A stretch of DNA of 22,197 nucleotides from JBEKDJ01 sp050014415 (GTDB lineage: Bacteria; Desulfobacterota; BSN033; UBA1163). The stretch is taken from contig JBEKDJ010000049.1 in assembly GCA_050014415.1 (NCBI GenBank), positions 1 to 22,197 of the forward strand. The letters run 5' to 3'. A program made the translations under genes and the position numbers. Under the pieces are notes generated by a model. That model saw only the letters and a program-made list of their open reading frames with translations, was not told the DNA's origin and did not search any database. Of the stretch, positions 12,605-20,764 are shown one piece after another; position 1 is the stretch's first letter, and every line of letters starts with the position of its first letter.

Positions 12605-13765
12605 CTATATGACGGGTCCGTTAATCAGAATCTCCATCGTCCCATCAAAATTGAGGATTTCTGCTCTCGTCATTGTCCCATTGGCTACCCCAATGGCATA
12701 TTCATAGACTCGCTGACCCGCAGCCTCAAGAGTCTCGGTTTCATAAGTGATGGAGGCAACGTCGACATCAATGTGTTCCTTCATGGTGGCATTTGTTTTC
12801 TGATTGCCACAGATTTTGATCGCGGGAAGAATGGGATTACCATTGGGCGCTCCCCTTCCTGTTGTAAAGAGATGAACGATTGCCCCACCCGCTGCCAACC
12901 CGGTGAGATTCTCAAAACCATGTCCAGGAATATTCATAATGTGCCTTCCCGGACCCTTCGGAATCTCACCATACTCCAATGTGCTCTGAATCGGTACCTC
13001 TCCACCCTTGGTGTTTGCTCCCAACGCCTTCTCCACCAATGTCGTCAGTCCTCCGGCCACGTTCCCAGCCGTCATCTGAGACCCCCTGACATCGGCGCCC
13101 ATGGCCAACCCTCTCAAGTAGAGGTCTCGAACAAAATCGACAATTTTCTCTCCCTGTACCTGATCGACACAAAGTCTCTTCAAGGCATACTCGCCGCCCA
13201 TGATATCGCATATCTCGCCCTGGAGAAATGTACCCCCATGATTCGTCATAATTTTGCAGATTTCCCCCACGACGAGATTGGAGGACAAGCCTGAGGTCGT
13301 ATCAGAGGAGCCGCATTTTGTTCCGAAGCATAGTTTTTCAAGACCGAACTCTTCTCTTCTAATGGCGCTCGCCTGAAGCACCATATCCGCCGCGATCTTG
13401 GCCCCCTTGTTAATGGTGTCTAACATCCCACCGACTTCATGAACTCTGACTAAATCAACAGGCTTCTCTGATTTCCGGATCCCCGACAAAACCTCTTCGC
13501 AGAGGACCATTTCGCACCCTAACCCTACGAGTAACACAGCAGCAACATTAGGATTCTTGCCTAAGTTGATAAGGGTTTTGGTTACTTGCTCAGTATCCTT
13601 GGATGGATGAAGACACCCTTGATGATGGGGAAGAGCCTTTGTACCCCTGATCATTTTTTCAATTTGATAACAGACTGCATTGACACAACCGGTAGTTGGA
13701 ATGAGAGCAACATAGTTCCTTGCCCCTGCCTTCCCATCAGGTCTTAGATAACCGTAGAACTTCAT
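12605..13765 (-). CDS. UxaA-family dehydratase/lyase large subunit
   Basis: The catalytic subunit (386 residues) of a family that eliminates water from D-altronate or galactarate, or sulfite from (2R)-sulfolactate. Family segments are the N-terminal FYGYLRPDGKAGARNYVALI, HHQGCLHPSKDTEQ, VGLGCEMVLCEE, the strong signature FGTKCGSSDTTSGLSSNLVVG near 166-186, and IMNIPGHGFENLTGLAAGGA followed by HLFTTGRGAPNGNPILPAIK. Cysteines in GCxH, GCE and TKCGSSD are likely metal-site ligands. It ends 17 bases before the SAF gene. It resembles SuyB-type split enzymes as much as altronate dehydratase, so I give no gene symbol. The start ATG 13763-13765 follows GGAAGGAGGAAGCAAA at good spacing. Confidence 0.88.
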   Translation of the reverse strand: MKFYGYLRPDGKAGARNYVALIPTTGCVNAVCYQIEKMIRGTKALPHHQGCLHPSKDTEQVTKTLINLGKNPNVAAVLLVGLGCEMVLCEEVLSGIRKSEKPVDLVRVHEVGGMLDTINKGAKIAADMVLQASAIRREEFGLEKLCFGTKCGSSDTTSGLSSNLVVGEICKIMTNHGGTFLQGEICDIMGGEYALKRLCVDQVQGEKIVDFVRDLYLRGLAMGADVRGSQMTAGNVAGGLTTLVEKALGANTKGGEVPIQSTLEYGEIPKGPGRHIMNIPGHGFENLTGLAAGGAIVHLFTTGRGAPNGNPILPAIKICGNQKTNATMKEHIDVDVASITYETETLEAAGQRVYEYAIGVANGTMTRAEILNFDGTMEILINGPVI

Positions 13766-13826
13766 TTTGCTTCCTCCTTCCTTTTGTGATCCGTGAATTG
13801 AACCAGCCTTCCAGAGATTCCAATTG

Positions 13827-14498
13827 CTATCCTTTAAAGTTGTCCGCCAAAATCTTGCTCTGTAATACCTCTGCAGTGTAGTTGATATGATTTTCTATGC
13901 ACTCTTTGGCTTTGTCATATTCCCCCCTTTTAATAAAATCCAGAATTTCCCGATGGTCTTGCAAAGAATGCCTCACGGAACCTGGAATAAACAGATACAT
14001 GATTTGGTAGCGCGTTAGGTTCAAAGAAATTGCCTTGTAAAAATGGATGATCCGATAGTTACTGACTGCTTCAATCAGCTTGCCATGAAAATCAGCAAAA
14101 ACCTTATGGTAATAGAGCATTTCATCCTGATTCTCGAAAGATGGGAGGGGCAGGCGGCCAGCTTCTTCAAGAGATGATTCCACCTGGGGTAGCTCTTTAA
14201 TGCTCTTGGTCTTAAGAAGATCAATCGTATAAGATTCGATCATCTTACGGACCTGGCATAACTCCAATAGATCTTCGATTGAAATATTGGTAACGTAGGT
14301 TCCCTTCCTGGGAATGCTGACAACCAAATGCTCATTCTCAAGGGTACGAAAGGCTTCTCGAATGGGTGGTCTGCTGATACCGAGACTGGAAGCAAGATCG
14401 TTTTCGTTGAGCTTTTGATTCGCCCTAAGTTTGCCAGTAACAATCTGGGATCTTAGATATTCAATAACAGTATTTGAGACTGACTTGATTTCCATCAT
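13827..14498 (-). CDS. GntR-family transcriptional regulator, FadR/FCD subfamily
   Basis: A 223-residue DNA-binding regulator. The winged helix-turn-helix spans about residues 8-75, with KLNENDLASSLGISRPPIREAFRTLE as the recognition part and IPRKGTYVTN as the wing. The FCD effector domain (about 80-215) shows FADFHGKLIEAVSN, QDHREILDFIKRGEYDKAKE and ENHINYT, with histidines fitting the usual metal site that binds small carboxylate ligands. AAGGAG precedes the ATG by 6 bases. A probable operator overlaps its own promoter at 14516-14534, and the near-identical site at 4723-4741 covers the AOR promoter. It heads the minus catabolic operon, so it is probably an autoregulated repressor released by a pathway acid. 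Confidence 0.92.
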   Translation of the reverse strand: MMEIKSVSNTVIEYLRSQIVTGKLRANQKLNENDLASSLGISRPPIREAFRTLENEHLVVSIPRKGTYVTNISIEDLLELCQVRKMIESYTIDLLKTKSIKELPQVESSLEEAGRLPLPSFENQDEMLYYHKVFADFHGKLIEAVSNYRIIHFYKAISLNLTRYQIMYLFIPGSVRHSLQDHREILDFIKRGEYDKAKECIENHINYTAEVLQSKILADNFKG

Positions 14499-14515
14499 CT
14501 TTTTCTCCTTTGTTT

Positions 14516-14534
14516 ATCGTCTACTGTCTACAAT
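14516..14534. promoter_or_regulatory. Probable GntR/FCD operator (autoregulatory copy)
   Basis: Reading the minus strand, ATTGTAGACAGTAGACGAT matches the AOR-promoter site ATTGTAGACTGTAGACAAT at 17 of 19 positions. It lies directly upstream of the GntR ribosome-binding site and overlaps the likely -10 region, a position that fits autorepression and control of the whole minus operon. Confidence 0.65.
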
Positions 14535-14553
14535 AAACCGTTTTTTTTGTCAA
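14525..14553 (-). promoter_or_regulatory. Promoter of the GntR-led minus operon
   Basis: On the minus strand TTGACA (14553-14548) is followed after 17 bases by TAGACA (14530-14525). The -35 box is perfect and the -10 box is poor and buried in the operator. The -35 box is followed by an A-rich spacer. The same layout (perfect TTGACA, weak -10, GTAGAC repeats) is seen at the AOR promoter. Confidence 0.5.
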
Positions 14554-14778
14554 GAAAAAAATCGTTTCATGTTTTTGAGTTTTGGGGATGTTTCTTTAGA
14601 TTATTTTTAAAATCTCTTAAAAGTTCTTTTCGACCCTGCTAGAGATAGTGGGGAATAGGCAGAGGATTGGGCAACGCACATTCTGTATCCGAAAAGATCC
14701 GCATCGTTACACACATGAATCTCATTCAGCAGGGTTTACACCACACCCTTTTTCTGTTACCTTTCCAAAGAGGAAAAG

Positions 14779-17649
14779 ATGGAAAAAATCATCGTCCGAG
14801 GGGCGCGGGTTCACAATCTAAAGAATATTGACGTGGAGATTCCGCGGAATCAGTTCGTCGTGATCACCGGGCTGAGCGGCTCCGGCAAGTCGACCCTTGC
14901 CTTCGACACCTTGTATGCTGAGGGACAACGGCGATATGTGGAATCCCTTTCAGCGTATGCCCGGCAGTTCCTAGAGCAGATGGAAAGGGCGAATGTGGAG
15001 TCAATCGAAGGACTCTCCCCTGCCATCGCCATCGATCAGAGGAGCATGTCGCGAAACCCCCGTTCGACGGTGGGAACGGTTACGGAGATCTACGATTACC
15101 TGCGGCTCCTCTTCGCCCGGATCGGAGAAGCCTTCTGTCCCCATTGCGGCTCCCCTATCTCTTCACAGACCCTTCAACAGATAGCTGATACGCTTCTGCG
15201 GCTCCCGAAGGGCACGTTTCTCAACATCCTCTCCCCTATCGTGAGAGGGAAGAAAGGAGAATACCGGAAAGAACTGGAGGAACTGCGAGCAGATGGGTTT
15301 GTAAGGGTGAAAATTGATGGTCAGGTCAGGGATCTCAGTGAGGAGATCCGACTGGATAAGAAGAAACACCACGAGATTGATGTCATCGTTGATCGTCTGA
15401 CGGTGAAAGGGGAGGCAGATAAGAGAATGGTCGATTCCTTACAGATCGCCTCTGGACTCTCCGGAGGGATTGTGAAGGTGGAGAGGGAAGGGGTTTCCCC
15501 CATGGTCTTCAGCCAGAAGTTCTCCTGCATTGACTGTGGATTCAGTTTTCCGGAGATCACTCCGCGGATGTTCTCTTTTAATAATCCACAGGGTGCCTGC
15601 CCCACTTGTGGAGGGTTGGGGACGAAACGTTACTTCGATCCCAACCTCATTGTTCCAAACCCTTCCCTTTCGCTGAAGCAGGGTGCGATCCTGCCTTGGA
15701 AGAACAGGGGAGAGTCTTTTTTGAAACCTCTTCTAGAAGGATTGTCCGATCACTACCGTTTCAATCTCGATTCGCCGTTTTCCCGGTTGTCTAAGTCGGT
15801 TCAGCATCTGCTCCTCTACGGATCAGAAGGAGAAAAAATCTCTTTCAGGTTAAAAAGAAAGGGGAGATCTCATCTCTTTCGACAGGAGTTTGAAGGGGTG
15901 ATTCGGGAGATGGAGAGACGATGGCAGAATGACGGAGAGGGTGTGGAGGACCTAGAGAGGTTTATGAATGTGGCCCCCTGTCCTGAATGTGGAGGAGCCC
16001 GGCTGAAGAAAGAGGTTCTGTCGATCAAGGTGGGCGGAAGATCGATCGCCGAAGTCACCCATCTTTATGTGAAGGAGGCATTGGAATACCTGAAGCATTT
16101 GGAGTTAACCCCCCGATCTCAAAAAATCGCACAAGGTGTTTTGAAAGAGATCGAGGAGCGGTTGATGTTCATGATGGAAGTGGGGTTGGACTACCTCACC
16201 TTGGACCGGACAGCTGCCACCCTCTCCGGTGGAGAATCGCAGCGGATTCGTCTTGCCACGCAGATCGGTTCGAGTTTGGTAGGGGTGCTCTACGTCCTGG
16301 ACGAACCGAGCATCGGACTCCATCAAAGGGATCACCTGCGCCTTCTAGGAACATTGAAAAGGTTGAGAGATTTGGGAAATACCGTCATTGTTGTAGAGCA
16401 TGATGAGGAGACGATCCGTTCTTCCGACTATGTCATCGATATGGGACCGGGACCAGGAGAGAAGGGAGGCGAGGTGGTCTTTTCAGGACCTCCTGAAGCA
16501 TTAGAGGGGGCGGAACATTCGTTGACAGGTCAATATCTCTCTGGGAAGCGCTTCATTCCACTTCCAAAGCAGAGACGACTCTTGGGAGAGAAGGCTCTCG
16601 TGATCCGTGGTGCAACGGCCAACAATCTGAAGAATATCGATGTGAAGATCCCTTTGGGGTTATTCACCTGTATCACCGGCGTGTCTGGATCGGGAAAATC
16701 GACATTGATCATTGACACCCTCTATTGCATATTGTCCCAGCAGTTATATCGCACGCCTCAACGGTGTGTCTCCCTTAAGGGAATCGAAGGGCTTGACCAG
16801 GTAGACAAAGTCATCCATGTGGATCAGATGCCTATCGGGAGGACGCCGCGTTCAAACCCCGCCACTTATACAGGTGTGTTTCAACCGATTCGAGAACTCT
16901 TCGCCCAACTTCCTGAATCGAGGGTCAGGGGATATCTCCCGGGGCGGTTCAGCTTCAATGTTAAAGGAGGCCGGTGTGAATCGTGTCGTGGGGATGGTAT
17001 CTTGCGGGTTGAGATGCACTTTCTGCCCGATGTCTATGTGACCTGTGAGGAATGTCACGGGAGACGTTACAACCGAGAGACCCTCGATATCCGGTACAAA
17101 GGAAAGACGATTTCGGATGTATTGGGCCTGACAGTGGAAGAGGCCGATGACTTCTTCCAAGCCGTTCCAGCCGTCCACCAAAAACTCCAGACCCTTTCCG
17201 ATGTCGGTCTGGGTTACCTGCAGTTGGGGCAGCCTGCAACGACGCTTTCAGGAGGAGAAGCTCAGAGGATTAAGTTGGCCAGGGAGTTGAGTAAGAGGGA
17301 GACGGGAAGGACGATCTATATCCTGGATGAACCAACGACGGGCCTCCATTTTGCGGATGTTCAAAAGTTGCTCGATGTTCTCAACAGACTGACTGATCGG
17401 GGAAATACGGTCATCGTAATTGAACACAACATGGAGGTGATCAAATCGGCGGATTATATCATTGATCTAGGACCGGAGGGGGGCGAGAAAGGAGGCGAGG
17501 TCGTGGCATGCGGAACACCGGAGGAGTTGATCCAAAACCCGCTCTCTTACACGGGTCAATTCTTAAAAAAGAAAATCGGAGGTAACGGAGGGCTCAAGGG
17601 TTCCAGGATCCACGGGGACAACCAGATGGCATCAAGTTTCGGGTCTTAG
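14779..17649 (+). CDS. uvrA: Excinuclease ABC subunit A
   Basis: The damage-recognition ATPase of nucleotide excision repair. At 956 residues it has the usual length. It contains two ABC ATPase modules: Walker A motifs in GLSGSGKSTLAFDT (near 32-45) and GVSGSGKSTLIIDT, signature motifs LSGGESQRIRLA and LSGGEAQRIKLA, and Walker B regions VLDEPSIGLH and ILDEPTTGLH. Zinc-binding cysteine pairs include CIDCGFSF...CPTCGG in the first module and the C-terminal module CESCRGDG...CEECHGR, which mediates DNA binding. The ATG is preceded by AAAGAGGAAAAG. The 225-base region before it, back to 14554, shows no gene and no clear SOS box. It is divergent from the GntR operon and unlikely to be related to it. 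Confidence 0.97.
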   Translation: MEKIIVRGARVHNLKNIDVEIPRNQFVVITGLSGSGKSTLAFDTLYAEGQRRYVESLSAYARQFLEQMERANVESIEGLSPAIAIDQRSMSRNPRSTVGTVTEIYDYLRLLFARIGEAFCPHCGSPISSQTLQQIADTLLRLPKGTFLNILSPIVRGKKGEYRKELEELRADGFVRVKIDGQVRDLSEEIRLDKKKHHEIDVIVDRLTVKGEADKRMVDSLQIASGLSGGIVKVEREGVSPMVFSQKFSCIDCGFSFPEITPRMFSFNNPQGACPTCGGLGTKRYFDPNLIVPNPSLSLKQGAILPWKNRGESFLKPLLEGLSDHYRFNLDSPFSRLSKSVQHLLLYGSEGEKISFRLKRKGRSHLFRQEFEGVIREMERRWQNDGEGVEDLERFMNVAPCPECGGARLKKEVLSIKVGGRSIAEVTHLYVKEALEYLKHLELTPRSQKIAQGVLKEIEERLMFMMEVGLDYLTLDRTAATLSGGESQRIRLATQIGSSLVGVLYVLDEPSIGLHQRDHLRLLGTLKRLRDLGNTVIVVEHDEETIRSSDYVIDMGPGPGEKGGEVVFSGPPEALEGAEHSLTGQYLSGKRFIPLPKQRRLLGEKALVIRGATANNLKNIDVKIPLGLFTCITGVSGSGKSTLIIDTLYCILSQQLYRTPQRCVSLKGIEGLDQVDKVIHVDQMPIGRTPRSNPATYTGVFQPIRELFAQLPESRVRGYLPGRFSFNVKGGRCESCRGDGILRVEMHFLPDVYVTCEECHGRRYNRETLDIRYKGKTISDVLGLTVEEADDFFQAVPAVHQKLQTLSDVGLGYLQLGQPATTLSGGEAQRIKLARELSKRETGRTIYILDEPTTGLHFADVQKLLDVLNRLTDRGNTVIVIEHNMEVIKSADYIIDLGPEGGEKGGEVVACGTPEELIQNPLSYTGQFLKKKIGGNGGLKGSRIHGDNQMASSFGS

Positions 17650-17714
17650 AAGGTCTCGACTTAGAACCTTAAATCTGAAACGTGAGAACGAATTCGATTA
17701 AAGGAGGATCAACC

Positions 17715-18047
17715 ATGGAAGTCAAGGGAAGATCAAGTACCGGTTTGGATGAGAATGTGGCGGGTTTTTTTTGCTATCTCCTTGGATTCATCACGGGCAT
17801 CGTCTTCTTGGTGGTGGAGAAGGAAAGCCGTTTCGTGAAGTTTCACGCCATGCAGTCCACCATCACGTTTCTGAGTCTCTTTGTTATCTGTATGATTCTG
17901 GGTTGGATTCCGATTATCGGCCTGCTGGTTTATCCCGTCTGGATCTTGAGCTTAATCCTATGGCTTTTCCTTATGATCAAAGCTCTCCGAGGAGAGCGAT
18001 ATTCTTTGCCGATTGTAGGAAAGATGGCAGAAGAGAAGACAAGCTGA
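17715..18047 (+). CDS. DUF4870-like small membrane protein
   Basis: A 110-residue protein, mostly hydrophobic, with about three membrane segments (near residues 15-34, 45-62 and 66-90). The pattern LDENVAGFFCYLLGFITGIVFLVVE, then RFVKFHAMQS, is typical of DUF4870/Tic20-like proteins. Function is unknown. The start is ATG 17715 because AAAGGAGG precedes it by 7 bases. An in-frame upstream ATG at 17682 lacks such a site. It ends 7 bases before the next gene, so the two are probably co-transcribed. Confidence 0.8.
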   Translation: MEVKGRSSTGLDENVAGFFCYLLGFITGIVFLVVEKESRFVKFHAMQSTITFLSLFVICMILGWIPIIGLLVYPVWILSLILWLFLMIKALRGERYSLPIVGKMAEEKTS

Positions 18048-18054
18048 GAAGTCG

Positions 18055-18648
18055 ATGAAGCGCAAGCGTAAGAAGAAAAATCGTAATAAGAAAAAGCGAC
18101 ACACGGAAGTCGGTCTCCTGCTGATCTTTATCGTAATCGGTCTATCAATGATCTTCATCTTTCGGCAGGATATTCCCGAACCCTTTAAAGCAAAGGTTAA
18201 GAAAAGAGAGGTGTTAAGAGAAAAGAAAACGGTCCTCCTTTACTTTTTGGATCGCGAAGATGAATATCTGGTTGGGGAAAAGAGAGAGATCTTGAAAAGA
18301 GGCGAAGTTAATGAAGAGGCGAAGAAGGCGATCATCGAACTGATCAAAGGCCCGAAGGGGAGACTCATTCCTACCCTCCCTCCTCGAACAAGGTTATTAA
18401 CCCTCCGTGTGAATGACGAAGGGGTGGCTGAAGTCAATTTTGACAAGGCCCTATCTGAGGATCATCCCGGAGGAAGCTCAGCAGAGATGATGACGATCTA
18501 CTCCATTGTCAATTCTCTCACCGCTAATTTTCCCGAAATCAAAAAGGTTCAAATCCTCATCGAGGGAAAACCGGGAGAAACCATTGCCGGCCACCTGTCC
18601 TTGAAGCAGCCCGTCCCGCCCAACCCCGAATTGATCAAAAGGCAGTGA
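18055..18648 (+). CDS. GerMN-domain protein with one N-terminal membrane anchor
   Basis: 197 residues. A very basic N-terminus (lysine and arginine in residues 1-15) precedes a single membrane segment at about 19-36 (VGLLLIFIVIGLSMIFIF), so the rest should face outward. The GerMN domain follows from about residue 60: TVLLYFLDREDEYLVGEKREI, EEAKKAIIELIKGP, LIPTLPPRTRLLTLRVNDEGVAEVNFDKAL and AEMMTIYSIVNSLTANFPEIKKVQILIEG, split here for length. This domain is widespread beyond spore formers and its role in such bacteria is not established. The gene lies 7 bases after the DUF4870-like gene. Confidence 0.85.
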   Translation: MKRKRKKKNRNKKKRHTEVGLLLIFIVIGLSMIFIFRQDIPEPFKAKVKKREVLREKKTVLLYFLDREDEYLVGEKREILKRGEVNEEAKKAIIELIKGPKGRLIPTLPPRTRLLTLRVNDEGVAEVNFDKALSEDHPGGSSAEMMTIYSIVNSLTANFPEIKKVQILIEGKPGETIAGHLSLKQPVPPNPELIKRQ

Positions 18649-18728
18649 TTGATTTCAAGAGAAATTGATGATAATATTAACGAAATTTTGATCATTGGGT
18701 TTATTCCCCCTGATGAAGGTCTATTTTC

Positions 18729-20009
18729 ATGCTCGAAGCCAAATATATTCGGGAACACATGGATGATGTTCGACAGAAGTTGACTTTAAGAGGTCAAGAT
18801 ATTGATCTGGACCAATTCATTTCTATAGACGGTGAGCGAAGAAAGGCTATCCAAGAATGGGAGAAGCTAAGGACCCTTCAGAACAAAGTTTCTGACGAGG
18901 TGAGCAAGAGAAAAAAGGGAGGGGAGGATACTTCGGAGTTAATTTCGGAGATGAAGAAGGTATCCCAGGAGATGAAGGGGTTTGATGAAATTGTGGCGGA
19001 GAAGGAGAGGGCCTTGGAAGGATTTCTTCTCACCATTCCGAATATCCCCCATTTCTCTGTCCCAATCGGAAAGGATTCTTCAGACAATGCGGAGGTGAGA
19101 CGTTGGGGGGAGGTCCCAGAATTCAGCTTTGAACCAAAACCACATTGGGAGATAGGCGAGGAGCTTGGCATTCTTGATTTTAAGACAGGGGCTAAGATTG
19201 CGGGCGCAAGATTCACTTTGTATTGGGATCTTGGGGCAAGACTGGAACGGGCACTCATCAATTTTATGCTGGACCTCCACACCCGCGAGCATGGATATTG
19301 TGAAGTCCTACCTCCGTTTATGGTCAATCGTACAACGATGACCGGCACAGGGCAGCTTCCGAAATTTGAGGAAGAGCTTTTCAAGGTGGAGGGGACCGAT
19401 TACTTTCTCATTCCGACGGCGGAAGTCCCTGTAACGAATATCCATCAGGACGAGGTGCTGGAGGAAAAGGTCCTCCCTCTCTACTACACAGCCTATACCC
19501 CTTGCTTTAGGAAGGAGGCAGGTTCTTACGGAAAGGATACCCGGGGCTTGATTCGGCAACACCAGTTCAATAAGGTGGAACTGGTAAAGTTTACAAAACC
19601 CGAGAACTCTTATGATGAGTTGGAGAAGCTGCTTGCCGATGCTGAAGAGGTTTTGAAACGTTTGGAACTTCCTTACCGTGTTGTCAACCTTTGTACAGGA
19701 GATTTGGGCTTTTCAGCCTCGAAGACCTATGATATCGAGGTCTGGCTTCCCGGTCAGCAAACTTACAAAGAGATCTCTTCCTGCAGTAACTTCGAAGCCT
19801 TTCAGGCCAGGAGAGCAAAGATTCGATACCGGCTTTCCGGAAAGTCGAAAACAGAATATGTTCACACCCTCAATGGTTCAGGATTGGCTGTTGGAAGGAC
19901 ATTGGTGGCGATCTTAGAGAACTATCAGAAGGCCGACGGGAGCGTTGTCATCCCGGAGGTCCTCAGACCTTACATGAATGGGGTCGAACGAATAGAGAAG
20001 AGGAAATAG
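18729..20009 (+). CDS. serS: Seryl-tRNA synthetase
   Basis: Class II synthetase that charges tRNA-Ser. It is 426 residues, the usual length. The N-terminal coiled-coil arm (about 1-110) begins MLEAKYIREHMDDVRQ. The catalytic core carries TAEVPVTNIH, motif 2 (PCFRKEAGSYGKDTRGLIRQ and HQFNKVELVKF) and motif 3 (NGSGLAVGRTLVAILENYQ). ELSSCSNFEAFQARR-like residues (EISSCSNFEAFQARR) mark the serine site. The start ATG 18729 begins the family's typical N-terminus. Two tRNA-Ser genes lie within 760 bases downstream on the same strand, so the synthetase and its substrates cluster together. Confidence 0.97.
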   Translation: MLEAKYIREHMDDVRQKLTLRGQDIDLDQFISIDGERRKAIQEWEKLRTLQNKVSDEVSKRKKGGEDTSELISEMKKVSQEMKGFDEIVAEKERALEGFLLTIPNIPHFSVPIGKDSSDNAEVRRWGEVPEFSFEPKPHWEIGEELGILDFKTGAKIAGARFTLYWDLGARLERALINFMLDLHTREHGYCEVLPPFMVNRTTMTGTGQLPKFEEELFKVEGTDYFLIPTAEVPVTNIHQDEVLEEKVLPLYYTAYTPCFRKEAGSYGKDTRGLIRQHQFNKVELVKFTKPENSYDELEKLLADAEEVLKRLELPYRVVNLCTGDLGFSASKTYDIEVWLPGQQTYKEISSCSNFEAFQARRAKIRYRLSGKSKTEYVHTLNGSGLAVGRTLVAILENYQKADGSVVIPEVLRPYMNGVERIEKRK

Positions 20010-20043
20010 TTACAAATTTATTTGTTGGGTGAAGAGTTAAAGG

Positions 20044-20063
20044 TATCCCGCTTTGAGCGGGAT
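20044..20063 (+). repeat. Hairpin immediately upstream of tRNA-Ser(UGA)
   Basis: ATCCCGC-tttga-GCGGGAT forms a 7-bp stem and ends 3 bases (CGC) before the tRNA. A comparable hairpin (ATTTCGCC-gaa-GGTGAAAT) and the same CGC spacer precede the second tRNA-Ser at 20649-20667. Confidence 0.55.
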
Positions 20064-20066
20064 CGC

Positions 20067-20156
20067 GGAGGGATGGCCGAGTGGCTTAAGGCGGCGGTCT
20101 TGAAAACCGCTTCCCGTAAATCCGGGACGTGGGTTCGAATCCTACTCCCTCCGCCA
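20067..20156 (+). tRNA. tRNA-Ser (anticodon UGA), CCA encoded
   Basis: Acceptor arms GGAGGGA (20067-20073) and TCCCTCC pair fully, with discriminator G and an encoded CCA (20154-20156). The D-arm region is TGGCCGAGTGGCTTAAGG. The anticodon stem-loop is GCGGT-CTTGAAA-ACCGC, giving UGA. The long variable arm (TTCCCGTAAATCCGGGA) is class II, as expected for serine. The T-arm has GTGGGTTCGAATCCTAC. Confidence 0.97.
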
Positions 20157-20157
20157 G

Positions 20158-20183
20158 AAAATTTGCGAAGCAAATTTTACTTT
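20158..20183 (+). terminator. Terminator after tRNA-Ser(UGA)
   Basis: AAAATTTGC (20158-20166) and GCAAATTTT (20170-20178) form a perfect 9-bp stem with loop GAA, followed by ACTTTT. The position, 2 bases after the CCA, fits transcription termination of the tRNA unit. Confidence 0.6.
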
Positions 20184-20264
20184 TAACCTTTAACAAGTAA
20201 CATTCAGCAGTGAAGCTAAAGGTTAAGAGTTTAAAGTTTTTAGTATCTTCCATGAGGAAGATCT

Positions 20265-20621
20265 ATGAGATTTAGGTTTAAGAATTTCAAGGTCTATCAG
20301 GACTCGAAAGAGTTTTGCAAGTCCTGTCGCGATATAGTTGAGAAGAATAGATGTAGAGATGAGGAGCTGGCTTCACAGATAGAAAGAGCACTGAATTCGA
20401 TCGTGCTCAATATCGCAGAGGGGTCAGTGGATGATTCGGATACAGAGTTTGCAAGGTTTCTGGGGATTTCCATTAGATCTGTATAGGAAGTGGTTGCAGG
20501 CTTTGATTTGGCTTTACTATACGGCATGATTAAAGTGGAACAAAATGACGTGATCGAGTCAGATGCTCACGGATTAGTTAAACAACTGAGCGGTTTTCAA
20601 AACTCCTTGAAAAAGAGTTAA
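20265..20621 (+). pseudogene. Four-helix-bundle (23S rRNA IVS-type) protein interrupted by one TAG codon
   Basis: The frame from ATG 20265, preceded by GAGGAAG, reads FKVYQDSKEFCKSCRDIV, LASQIERALNSIVLNIAEGS and ARFLGISIRSV. It hits TAG at 20484-20486 and continues in the same frame as EVVAGFDLALLYGMIKVEQ to a TAA at 20619-20621. The whole is 119 codons, matching the family's usual length of about 120. The stop stands where relatives usually have tyrosine (SVYE), so one change from TAT or TAC explains it. Proteins of this family are often encoded in intervening sequences of 23S rRNA genes and also occur free in genomes. Their function is unknown. The intact remainder suggests a recent mutation, a readthrough codon or a sequencing error. 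Confidence 0.8.
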
Positions 20622-20648
20622 AAGTTAATAGTGGATTTTGTCAAGAGT

Positions 20649-20667
20649 ATTTCGCCGAAGGTGAAAT
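20649..20667 (+). repeat. Hairpin immediately upstream of tRNA-Ser(GGA)
   Basis: ATTTCGCC-gaa-GGTGAAAT forms an 8-bp stem with one G-T pair and ends 3 bases (CGC) before the tRNA, the same layout as at 20044-20063. A third, decayed version of the upstream text (AAGGTATCCTGCCTCTAGCGAGATC) stands at about 20899-20923 before the small exported protein. Confidence 0.5.
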
Positions 20668-20670
20668 CGC

Positions 20671-20764
20671 GGAGAGATGCCCGAGAGGCCGAAGGGGCAC
20701 GACTGGAAATCGTGTGTTCCGACTAAAATCGGGACCGAGGGTTCGAATCCCTCTCTCTCCGCCA
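20671..20764 (+). tRNA. tRNA-Ser (anticodon GGA), CCA encoded
   Basis: Acceptor arms GGAGAGA (20671-20677) and TCTCTCC pair fully, with discriminator G and an encoded CCA (20762-20764). The anticodon stem-loop is CACGA-CTGGAAA-TCGTG, giving GGA. The long variable arm (TGTTCCGACTAAAATCGGGACC) and the T-arm GAGGGTTCGAATCCCTC are as expected for a class II tRNA. Confidence 0.97.

Noticed and set aside
14554..14778. SOS (LexA) box before uvrA
   Set aside because: No convincing palindromic box of the known types was found. The region shows only AT-rich text and the uvrA ribosome-binding site.
20484..20486. Pyrrolysine or other programmed readthrough at the TAG codon
   Set aside because: Relatives appear to have tyrosine here, and no pyrrolysine gene is in view. 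A point mutation or sequencing error is simpler.
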